From Selenomonadaceae bacterium (GTDB taxonomy: Bacteria; Bacillota; Negativicutes; Selenomonadales; Selenomonadaceae), in NCBI GenBank assembly GCA_017428215.1, contig JAFRRH010000008.1, positions 19,972 through 83,971 on the forward strand: a stretch of 64,000 bases of DNA. Reading direction: 5' to 3'. The first letter of the stretch is position 1, and every line of letters starts with the position of its first letter. Shown in pieces: positions 45,555 through 54,300 of this stretch. Under the pieces are notes generated by a model. That model was not told the origin of the DNA, made no database searches, and saw only the letters and a program-made list of their open reading frames with translations. The position numbers and the translations under genes are program-made.

Positions 45555-46208
45555 ATGACTGAATTGGTTTTTATACTTGATCGCTCCGGCTCAATGTCTG
45601 GACTGGAAAGCGACACGATTGGCGGCTTTAACTCTATGATTAAAAAGCAACAGACTGAAACTGAGGGCGATGCTCTGGTTTCCACGATTCTTTTTGATCA
45701 CGAGTCGATTGTTCTGCATGACCGCGTTCCGCTTGCCGATATTAAACCCTTGACGGAAAAAGATTACGAGGTTCGCGGAACGACTGCCCTGCTTGATGCT
45801 GTTGGCGACGCCGTTAAGCACATCAAAAATATTCACAAGTACGCCCGCGAAGAAGATCGTCCGCAAAAAACTTTGTTCGTCATCACTACCGACGGAATGG
45901 AAAACGCCAGTGTCAAATTCAATTACAGAGACATTAAACGGCTTATCAAACAACAAAAGGAGCTTGGCTGGGAATTTATTTTTCTCGGTGCTAATATCGA
46001 CGCTGTTGAAGTTGCAGAGCATATCGGAATCGACGCCCGTCGCGCAGTCAACTATCATGCCGACAGCTTTGGTACCGCGCATGCTTTTGGCGCAATCGGA
46101 AATTTCGCCTCTGCTTTTGCTGCCCCCAATATCGACTTCGATAAAATTTTTGGTGACGACTCTTGGCGCAAAGACATCGACAAAGACTTCCAAGACAGGA
46201 AAAAATAA
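45555..46208 (+). CDS. von Willebrand factor type A domain protein
   Basis: 217 residues. The metal-binding MIDAS motif DRSGSMSG is at residues 9-16, with TTALLDAVG and TTDGMENAS as the other two MIDAS loops. It is a cytoplasmic, non-secreted vWA protein, of a kind that acts as a metal-dependent adaptor. AGGAGG precedes the ATG. It ends 2 bases from the convergent TrmH-type gene. Confidence 0.9.
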   Translation: MTELVFILDRSGSMSGLESDTIGGFNSMIKKQQTETEGDALVSTILFDHESIVLHDRVPLADIKPLTEKDYEVRGTTALLDAVGDAVKHIKNIHKYAREEDRPQKTLFVITTDGMENASVKFNYRDIKRLIKQQKELGWEFIFLGANIDAVEVAEHIGIDARRAVNYHADSFGTAHAFGAIGNFASAFAAPNIDFDKIFGDDSWRKDIDKDFQDRKK

Positions 46209-46210
46209 TT

Positions 46211-46948
46211 TTACAGCGCGTTTTGTCTGACAGCTTCGGATAAAATTATCGCGGCAGAAGTTGCGACGTTTAAACTCTCGGCGTGCCCGCTCATTGGTAT
46301 GAAAATTTTTCGGGCATTGTCGAGAATTTTTTTTGAGACGCCAGCCGCTTCCGAGCCGAAAACTATTGCGCTGCGTTTATTAAAATTGTGTTGATAATAA
46401 ATTTCCGCTGATGAATCGATTGCCGCCGCTAAAATTTCCACGCCGCGCAGATTTAAAAATTCCTCGCGACTTAGCTTTACAATCGGCAGATAAAAAATCG
46501 CGCCCATAGACGAGCGCACAACTTTTGGATTGAAAATTTCCGCTGAACCTTCCAATAAAATTACAGAGCAATCGAAAGCCGCCGCCGTCCGCAAAATTGT
46601 CCCGACATTGCCAGGATCTTGTACGCCGTCGAGTACGGCGATTATTTTTTTTGCAAGGACTTCCTCAAGCGACGAAAATTTTTGGCGTACGACAAGTAAA
46701 ATCCCTTGCGGCGTTTGCGTATCAGAAATTTTTTCCATTGTTGACGGCGAAATTTCCTCTAAATTTTTCAGACGCTCAACCAAGTTTGCCGCTCTATCGT
46801 CTGATAAAAATTCCCGCGTATAAAATCCGAATTCAACCTGCGCGGGCGGCACTTCCTCACAAAGGCGTAAACCTTCCGCAGTGAAAAGTTTTAATTCATT
46901 GCGGAATTTTTTTTGTGCCAGCTTGCGGACGAGTTTTATATTTGACAT
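46211..46948 (-). CDS. TrmH/SpoU-family RNA 2'-O-methyltransferase
   Basis: 245 residues. An N-terminal substrate-binding part (LVRKLAQKKFRNELKLFTAE) leads to the knotted SPOUT domain: QDPGNVGTILRTA, VFGSEAAGVSK and IPMSGHAESLNVATSAAI. It methylates ribose 2'-OH in rRNA or tRNA; the exact site cannot be told (RlmB- or TsnR-like). Confidence 0.92.
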   Translation of the reverse strand: MSNIKLVRKLAQKKFRNELKLFTAEGLRLCEEVPPAQVEFGFYTREFLSDDRAANLVERLKNLEEISPSTMEKISDTQTPQGILLVVRQKFSSLEEVLAKKIIAVLDGVQDPGNVGTILRTAAAFDCSVILLEGSAEIFNPKVVRSSMGAIFYLPIVKLSREEFLNLRGVEILAAAIDSSAEIYYQHNFNKRSAIVFGSEAAGVSKKILDNARKIFIPMSGHAESLNVATSAAIILSEAVRQNAL

Positions 46949-47000
46949 TTAAAATCCTCCGTGCTATATAATTGATAAAAATTATTAGGAGATGATTGAC

Positions 47001-47219
47001 TTGAAAAAAACTTATAAAATTGATGTGGACTGCGCCAACTGCGCGAATCTTATGGAAGTCGAGACAAAGAAAACTGCAGGCGTTAAAAATGCCGTCGTAA
47101 ATTTTATGACGCTCAAGATGAAAGTCGAATTCGAGGACGGCGTTGACGCTAAGGAAGTTATGAGCCGCGTCCGTGAAAATTGTAAGCGTGTCGAAAAGGA
47201 TTGCGAGATTTTCTTGTGA
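47001..47219 (+). CDS. Heavy-metal-associated (HMA) domain protein
   Basis: 72 residues forming one ferredoxin-like HMA domain; the metal motif is DCANCANLM, with CxxC. TTG at 47001 is the start, 9 bases after AGGAG; an ATG three codons earlier lies too close to that site. It overlaps the following P-type ATPase by 4 bases (GTGA). The ATPase lacks the HMA domain it would normally carry, so this protein probably supplies it separately. Confidence 0.85.
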   Translation: MKKTYKIDVDCANCANLMEVETKKTAGVKNAVVNFMTLKMKVEFEDGVDAKEVMSRVRENCKRVEKDCEIFL

Positions 47220-49075
47220 ACGCTAAGCAGAAAAAAAATCTGGCGCGAATTTTAATTGCGGCGTCATTGCTAATCGCACTGAATTTTGTTGAAATTTCGG
47301 GCGTTGAAAAATTTTTGCTGTACCTCGTGCCGTATTTGATTGTCGGCTATGATATTTTAATCAAGGCATTTCACGGATTGAAAAATCTGCGCGCCCTCGA
47401 CGAAAGCCTTTTGATGACGATTGCCTCGCTCGGAGCATTTGCGTTGGCAGTTTACGAGGACGGCGATTATAACGAGGCGATTGCCGTCATTTTATTTTAT
47501 CAAGTCGGCGAGCTGTTTGAAAGTGTCGCGGTCGGCAAAAGTCGCAAAAATATTTCCGAGCTTATGGACATTCGCCCCGATTATGCTAACGTCGAGACTG
47601 ACGACGGACTTGAGCAAGTTGACCCCGATGATGTAGAAATTGGCACGCTTATAATTGTTCAGCCTGGCGAAAAAATTCCGATTGACGGCGTGATTGTCGA
47701 GGGCAATTCAACTTTGAATACAATCGCTTTGACGGGCGAAAGCCTCCCGCGTGATGTTTCAATCGGCGCGGAAGTTATCAGTGGTTGTATAAATTTGAAC
47801 GGCGTCCTTAAAATTCGCACGACTAAAGAATTTGGCGAATCGACTGCCTCAAAAATTTTGGAGCTAGTCGAGGACGCAAGCTCGCGAAAATCTAAATCGG
47901 AAGATTTTATCGCGAAGTTTGCAAGAATTTATACGCCCGCCGTTGTAATCTGCGCGGCGACTTTGGCGATAATTCCGTCGATAATTTTTGGCGATTGGGA
48001 GACGTGGATTTATCGTGCACTGATTTTTCTGGTTATAAGTTGTCCGTGTGCGTTGGTGATAAGTATTCCGTTGAGTTTCTTTGCGGGTATTGGCGGCGCG
48101 AGTCGTGCGGGAATTTTAATCAAAGGTTCAAACTTTTTGGAAACGCTATCCAAAGTTAAAACTGTCGTAATGGATAAGACTGGAACATTAACGCAAGGCA
48201 GTTTTGAGGTCGAAGCCGTTCACAGCAAAAATTTAAATTTCGACGAGGAAAAACTTTTGCACCTTGCCGCGCATGTTGAGAGATATTCGACGCACCCAAT
48301 AGCAAATTCCCTGCGTAAAGCTTATCCGAACGAACGCGACGATTGCACGGTTGAGGAAGTCGAAGAAATTGCTGGGCGCGGAATTCGGGCGAAAATTAAC
48401 GGACAAATTGTCAGCGTTGGCAACGAAAAATTTATGGACGAAGTCGGCGCGAAATGGATTCCCTGTCGCAAGACTGGCACGATTATTCATGTGGCGGTTG
48501 ACGGAGAATACGCTGGGCACGTTGTCATTTCCGACGCGATTAAGCCGCACGCCAAAGAAGCCGTCGCCGATATGAAAAATGCTGGCGTCGAAAATATTTT
48601 TATGTTGACTGGCGACACGGAAAAAATTGCCGCTAAAGTTGCTGGCGAACTTAACATTAAAAATTATCGCAGTGAGCTTTTGCCCGCCGATAAAGTTACA
48701 GAGTTTGAAAAAATTTTATCGGCGTCGAATGGTAAAGTTGCTTTCGTCGGCGATGGGATTAACGACGCGCCTGTTTTGAGCCGCGCAGATGTCGGAATTG
48801 CAATGGGAGCTTTAGGTTCGGATGCGGCGATTGAGGCGGCTGATGTAGTTTTAATGGATGACGACCCGCGCAAAATTTCTAAGGCGATAAAAATTTCTCG
48901 TAAATGTTTAGGCATTGTCAAGCAGAATATTTTCTTTGCAATCGGCGTAAAATTTTTATGTTTGATTCTCGGTGCAGTCGGACTTGCGAATATGTGGGCG
49001 GCAATTTTCGCTGATGTCGGCGTTATGATTCTTGCCGTGCTAAATGCGATTCGCGCCTTAATCTTGCCAAAATAA
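47216..49075 (+). CDS. P1B-type heavy-metal ATPase (probably Zn/Cd/Pb exporter)
   Basis: 619 residues, GTG start overlapping the HMA gene. It has LTGESLP, the metal gate ISCPCALVIS, the phosphorylated aspartate in DKTGTLT, HP in STHPIAN and GDGINDAP. In the last helices VKFLCL and IFADVGV supply the lysine and aspartate typical of the P1B-2 group that exports Zn, Cd and Pb. There is no N-terminal HMA domain. It pumps metal out of the cytoplasm. Confidence 0.93.
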   Translation: MNAKQKKNLARILIAASLLIALNFVEISGVEKFLLYLVPYLIVGYDILIKAFHGLKNLRALDESLLMTIASLGAFALAVYEDGDYNEAIAVILFYQVGELFESVAVGKSRKNISELMDIRPDYANVETDDGLEQVDPDDVEIGTLIIVQPGEKIPIDGVIVEGNSTLNTIALTGESLPRDVSIGAEVISGCINLNGVLKIRTTKEFGESTASKILELVEDASSRKSKSEDFIAKFARIYTPAVVICAATLAIIPSIIFGDWETWIYRALIFLVISCPCALVISIPLSFFAGIGGASRAGILIKGSNFLETLSKVKTVVMDKTGTLTQGSFEVEAVHSKNLNFDEEKLLHLAAHVERYSTHPIANSLRKAYPNERDDCTVEEVEEIAGRGIRAKINGQIVSVGNEKFMDEVGAKWIPCRKTGTIIHVAVDGEYAGHVVISDAIKPHAKEAVADMKNAGVENIFMLTGDTEKIAAKVAGELNIKNYRSELLPADKVTEFEKILSASNGKVAFVGDGINDAPVLSRADVGIAMGALGSDAAIEAADVVLMDDDPRKISKAIKISRKCLGIVKQNIFFAIGVKFLCLILGAVGLANMWAAIFADVGVMILAVLNAIRALILPK

Positions 49076-49092
49076 ACCTCTCGTGCTATAAT
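49064..49092 (+). promoter_or_regulatory. Promoter of the rubrerythrin gene
   Basis: TTGCCA and TATAAT are 17 bases apart; the -35 box lies inside the end of the ATPase gene. Confidence 0.65.
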
Positions 49093-49139
49093 TCCGGCAA
49101 GCGTATGTATCAAAAATATATTTTAGGAGGTTATGATTT

Positions 49140-49682
49140 ATGGCTAAATATGTTTGCAATGTCTGCGGTTATGTCTACGAAGGCGACGAGCCGCCGATTG
49201 AATGCCCAGTTTGCAAAGCTCCCGCCGAAAAGTTCACCAAACAGGATGCTGAAATGACTTGGGCGGCTGAACATGTTGTCGGCGTGGCAAAGGGTGCGCC
49301 CGAAGACATTTTGAAAGACCTTCGCGCCAATTTTACGGGCGAATGCACGGAAGTCGGAATGTATCTGGCTATGAGCCGCGTCGCTTATCGTGAAGGCTAT
49401 CCGGAAATCGGCGAGTATTGGCGTCGTGCCGCATTGGAAGAAGCAGAACACGCCGCTAAATTCGCGGAACTCTTGGGCGAAGTTCTCACGGACAGCACTA
49501 AAAAGAATTTGCAAATGCGCGTAGAAGCCGAGAACGGTGCCACCGCTGGCAAAACGGATCTTGCTAAACGCGCTAAGGCTCTCAATCTCGACGCGATTCA
49601 CGACACTGTTCACGAAATGGCGCGTGATGAAGCTCGTCACGGAAAAGCTTTCAAAGGTTTACTCGACCGTTACTTTAAATAA
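49140..49682 (+). CDS. Reversed rubrerythrin
   Basis: 180 residues. A rubredoxin-like iron site comes first ([20 protein letters not shown]), then a diiron four-helix domain with [26 protein letters not shown] and [14 protein letters not shown]. The order is the reverse of classic rubrerythrin, as in anaerobic Firmicutes. It reduces hydrogen peroxide to water with NADH-dependent partners. AGGAGG precedes the ATG. Confidence 0.95.
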   Translation: MAKYVCNVCGYVYEGDEPPIECPVCKAPAEKFTKQDAEMTWAAEHVVGVAKGAPEDILKDLRANFTGECTEVGMYLAMSRVAYREGYPEIGEYWRRAALEEAEHAAKFAELLGEVLTDSTKKNLQMRVEAENGATAGKTDLAKRAKALNLDAIHDTVHEMARDEARHGKAFKGLLDRYFK

Positions 49683-49704
49683 AATTTGATATACACTCTT
49701 GAGC

Positions 49705-49738
49705 AAAAGCCCGCGTTTTCTGCGCGGGTTATTTTTTA
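49705..49738 (+). terminator. Terminator of the rubrerythrin gene
   Basis: CCCGCG pairs with CGCGGG around a 7-base loop, followed by TTATTTTTTATT. Confidence 0.8.
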
Positions 49739-49776
49739 TTTCAAAATCGTTGACTTATGTATTCATTACCAAAAAT

Positions 49777-49805
49777 TTGACAGGTTATATCAAATTAAAT
49801 ATAAT
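49777..49805 (+). promoter_or_regulatory. Strong consensus promoter of the alanine symporter gene
   Basis: TTGACA and TATAAT with exactly 17 bases between them, 52 bases before the start. Confidence 0.8.
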
Positions 49806-49857
49806 TTATGGCGTGAAAAGTTTTATCGTTTAGATTTTGCAGGAGGGATTATTTTTA

Positions 49858-51237
49858 ATGGATTTGTCACAACTATTGAATGACGTTAACGATTTTGTAT
49901 GGGGTCCGATAATGCTGGCGTTCTTAGTCGGCACGGGAATTTTTTTAACAATCCGTCTAAAGTTTTTGCCATGGATAAATCTTTGGTACGCGATTAAGAT
50001 GATTATGCTACACAAGGCTGATAAACAAGGCGACTTATCTCCGTTCCAATCGCTCATGACGGCACTTTCTGCGACGGTCGGCACAGGTAATATCGTCGGC
50101 GTGGCAACTGCTATGGTGCTCGGCGGACCTGGCGCGATTGTTTGGATGTGGATAAGTGCGGCGTTCGGACTGTCAACTAAATATGCCGAATCAGTTTTGG
50201 CTGTCAAATATCGTGAAACAAATTCCGTCGGCGAAATGGCGGGCGGTCCTATGTACGCCATGAAAAACGGCATTGGCGGCGGCTTCGGCAAATTAATGGC
50301 GACGTTATTCGCGCTGTTTGCGGTTTGTGCCTCGTTCGGTATCGGCAACATGACGCAGGCAAATTCTATCAGTTCGGCTTTCAGTTCGCTAGGTATTTCG
50401 ACTGAAGTCACGGGCGTTATCCTTGTCGTGTGCTCATTAGCGGTTTTGATTCGCGGCGTCCGTTCAATCGGTAAAGTTTCAAGTTTTATCGTGCCGAGTA
50501 TGGCGTTCTTTTATATCCTGTTTACTGTAATTATTATCATTGTCAACTTTGAAAATGTTCCTGGCGGTTTGGTGGTTATGTTCCAAATGGCGTTTTCGAC
50601 TGAAGCTGTAGCGGGCGGCGTCGGCGGTTCAATCGTCGCAAGTATGTTAACGGCTATGCGTTGGGGCGTGGCTCGTGGCGTCTTTTCAAATGAGGCGGGC
50701 TTAGGTTCAGCTCCGATTGCGGCGGCGGCGGCAAGGACTGACCATGCGTCTCGTCAAGGTTACGTCAACATGACGGGCACTTTCTTTGACACGATGATTA
50801 TCTGCTTTTTGACGGGCTTAGTTATTGCAAGTTCGGGCGTGCTCGGAAGTGTTGACCCTGAAACCGGCAAGCTTATTTCGGGCGCACCGCTTACGATTTT
50901 GGCGTTCAGCACGGTTTACGGCGAGGGCGCAAAATATATCGTCTCGATTGCTCTTGCGATGTTTGCATATTCGACGATTCTTGGCTGGGAATATTACGGC
51001 GAAAAATCTCTTGAATACCTCGTTAAAGCTCGCCCCGTGATTATCGGCTATAGAATTGTTTTCAGTCTTATAACTTTTATTGGCGCAACGCAAACGCTTG
51101 ATATTGTTTGGAATTTCTCCGACACGATGAACGGCTTAATGGCAATTCCAAACTTGCTGTGCTTGTTAATACTCAATAAAGACATTGCCAACGAATGTTT
51201 TGATTATCAAAAAGAATATGTCTCTAAAGGCAAATGA
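49858..51237 (+). CDS. Sodium:alanine symporter (AGCS family)
   Basis: 459 residues with about eleven membrane helices. SALSATVGTGNIVGVATA and GGPGAIVWMW are the family motifs, followed by MAGGPMYAMKNG and NEAGLGSAPIAAAAA. It imports alanine or glycine with sodium. AGGAGGG precedes the ATG at 49858; a reading seven residues longer crosses this site. Confidence 0.94.
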   Translation: MDLSQLLNDVNDFVWGPIMLAFLVGTGIFLTIRLKFLPWINLWYAIKMIMLHKADKQGDLSPFQSLMTALSATVGTGNIVGVATAMVLGGPGAIVWMWISAAFGLSTKYAESVLAVKYRETNSVGEMAGGPMYAMKNGIGGGFGKLMATLFALFAVCASFGIGNMTQANSISSAFSSLGISTEVTGVILVVCSLAVLIRGVRSIGKVSSFIVPSMAFFYILFTVIIIIVNFENVPGGLVVMFQMAFSTEAVAGGVGGSIVASMLTAMRWGVARGVFSNEAGLGSAPIAAAAARTDHASRQGYVNMTGTFFDTMIICFLTGLVIASSGVLGSVDPETGKLISGAPLTILAFSTVYGEGAKYIVSIALAMFAYSTILGWEYYGEKSLEYLVKARPVIIGYRIVFSLITFIGATQTLDIVWNFSDTMNGLMAIPNLLCLLILNKDIANECFDYQKEYVSKGK

Positions 51238-51246
51238 TGTGAGGAA

Positions 51247-51282
51247 TTTTTCCGCAGTCTGCGCGGCTGTGGATTTTTTTTT
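51247..51282 (+). terminator. Terminator of the alanine symporter gene
   Basis: TCCGCAG pairs with CTGTGGA around an 8-base loop, followed by nine T. Confidence 0.75.
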
Positions 51283-51330
51283 ATGTCCGTTGTAAAATGT
51301 TAAAAAAATTTTTCGGGAGGAGAGAGTCTT

Positions 51331-54300
51331 TTGGCTAAACACAAAACAAAGAAGATTGACAAGAAAGTTAATAAAAACGCTGACAAGATAAAAATTTCCG
51401 CGTGCTACATGGTCAAAAATGGCGCGGAAGATTTGCGCCGCTCGCTGGAAAGTTTAGCTAAATATGTCGACGAAATTATTGTTGTCGATACCGGCTCGAC
51501 GGACGGAACCGTTGCAGTTGCAGAGGAATTCGGCGCGAAAATTTTTCATGAACCCTGGCAAAATGATTTCGCTACGCCGCGCAATGTCGCTCTCCGCGAG
51601 GCAATGGGCGATTGGATTGTTTTTCTCGACGCCGACGAATATTTTATAAACGACTGCGCTAAAAATTTACAAACCGTTATAAAAATGACTCAATGGGTAA
51701 AAGTAAAAGGTATCTCTGTAAACTTGGTAAACGTGGATAAAGATAAAGATAACGCCGTTATAGACTCAATGTATTTGCTAAGAATTTTTGAACACGCTCC
51801 TAATATCCGTTATGTCGGCAAGATTCATGAGGACGTTTATTTGGGCGACAAGCCTTTAAAACGTGTAATGGCTTCTGCTGATTCTCTTACAATCTATCAC
51901 ACGGGTTATTCAACGTCGATTGGTCGCTTTAAAGCAGAACGAAATTTGAAACTTCTGCTTGAAGAGCTGGAAACAACTAATAATCCTGAAAGAATTTATT
52001 CTTATCTTGCCGACTCTTATTACGGTTTAAATGATTGGGCTAACATTGAAAAATATGCCCGCCTTGACGTTAATGCTAGAATAAGCCCAACTACTCGCTC
52101 CATACGTCTTTTAATGAATTGTTTGGAAAGGGAACCGTCACGCTTTGAGGAGTGCTTTGAAATCGTCAAGCTTGCAGTTGAACGTTATCCTAAAGTTCCC
52201 GAATTCTCCGCTAAACTTGCCGATTGTCTGGCGCAAAAAGGCGATTATAAAGCGGCGGTTGCTGAAATGCAACGGGCACTTGAAAAAGCTAAAAACTACG
52301 GCGAGCAAATTGAATCAACCAATTTTAATGAGGATATGGAAAAAATTGCTCAAGAACGTATTGATGAGTGGACAGAAAAAATTATCCTAACGCCTGAAGA
52401 AAAACGCCGCAAAATTTCAAGATTTACGAAAGATTTAGCATATAATATGGAAGTTACTCATGATAAAGAAAAAATTCTGCAGACAGCTGAAAAAATTTTT
52501 GAACTGAAGCCCGACACTCCCGAACCTTTAGAAAGAATTGCGGCGATCTATGATGAGTATAAGATGGCAGACAAAATGGAGGAAGTTGTCAATTATCTTC
52601 TGAAGCATTTTCCGCAAACGCCCTATCGATTATTATTATGCGCTCACATGCATTTTCTTTTAGGTAATTTGTTCGAAAACATAAAAATTTGCAAACAAGC
52701 CCTTGAAATGGACGATATAGATTTTATTACAAAAATGTTGACTTATAATTCACTTGGACAAGCGTATCGATATATCGGCGATGCTAAACGCTCTACAGAA
52801 TGTTACGAGTACATTGCTAAATTTAACCTTAACGAATTTAAAAATTCGCCACGATTACTGCAAGCAGAAAAAGTTCGTCTTCAAGATTATAGCAATTATC
52901 TTTTTAACTTACACAATCTCAACGTCAGCCGCGAAAAACTTTTCGAGGAGATTTGCGGATTCAATAAACTTCTTAAACACATTCCGCGTTTCAAGCACAA
53001 TCGCAAAAAACATTCCCGCCACAAAAAAATTCGTGTCGGTTACATTTCGCCGGACATTCGTTTTCACGTCGTCGCCTTCTTCAGCTATCATCTCTTTATG
53101 AGTTATGACCGCACTCGCTTTGAAGTTTTCGTCTACTCCAACAACAATGAAGATTATATCACCAAGCAATTTAAGGAAAGAGTTGACGTCTTTCGTAATA
53201 TTTTAAACATTCCTGCCCGCGAAGTCGCAAACCGGATAATGGAAGATGAAATTGATATTCTCGTCGATTTAGCTGGACATTCAGCGAATAATTCTTTAGG
53301 AGCTATGGCGTATAAACCTGCGCCGATTCAAATTTCGGGCATTGGTTACTTTGATTCGACGGGACTTGATACGATTGATTATTTCATTGCGGACAAATAC
53401 ACCGACCCTGAAGGCTTAAACGAAAAATTTTTCACGGAAAAAATTCTGCGCTTGCAACACAGTCACTTTTGCTACGAATGGCACGATTTCCCGTTTATGA
53501 TTACATCTGCGCCTTGTACTAAAAAAGGTTACGTGACCTTCGTGAGCTTTAATAACTTTACAAAGGTTACAGATGAGATGCTTAAAGTTTGGAGTAAAAT
53601 TTTAGACGGCGTGCCAAAATCTCGGTTGTATCTCAAGGGGATTGCTTTTTTGGAGAATGGCGGACTTGCTCTTGCCAAAGAAAGATTTAAAGCGGCAGGC
53701 ATTGACATTGACCGCGTAGACTTGGAAGGTTTAGAAACTGAATACATCCAAAAATACGAGCGGGCGGATATTGCGCTGGACACGTTCCCATATCCCGGCG
53801 GCGGCACCACTTGCGACGCGCTGTATATGGGCGTCCCCGTTATAACTTTGGTCGGCGAGCGGCACAATTCGCGGTTCGGCTATTCGTTGCTTATGAACAT
53901 TGGTTTAGAGGAGCTTTGCGCCTTCAGCGAGGAAGAATATATTCAAAAGGCGGTTGACCTTGCCAACGATTGGGAAAGAATTCGCGAGTACCATTTGACG
54001 ATTCGCCGGAAAATGGAAGAATCGCCCGTTATGAACGATACCATTTATATGGGCGAGATAGAGGCGGCTTACGAAAAAATTTTCAATGCGTGGGTTAATA
54101 ATGATCCGTTACCAGACTTTCCGCAGGAGCCTGAGCTTGTTACTGAAGAACTTGCCGATAAATATTTCGAGAGGGCTACGGATTACCTGTCGTTGATAAA
54201 TAAATGGGGCGAGAGCAATTTTGATAGCCGTTTTGATTTAAAGCGCACGCTCTATTATGCCGAACTTGCCGCGCAGTGTGAATCTAAACGTAATGCCGAA

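Noticed and set aside
45591..46193. 200-residue minus-strand frame opposite the vWA gene
   Set aside because: Shadow of the vWA coding sequence; no ribosome site, and the plus strand has a clear MIDAS motif.
49739..49857. Riboswitch ahead of the alanine symporter gene
   Set aside because: No glycine-riboswitch core is visible; the 119 bases hold a consensus promoter and little else.
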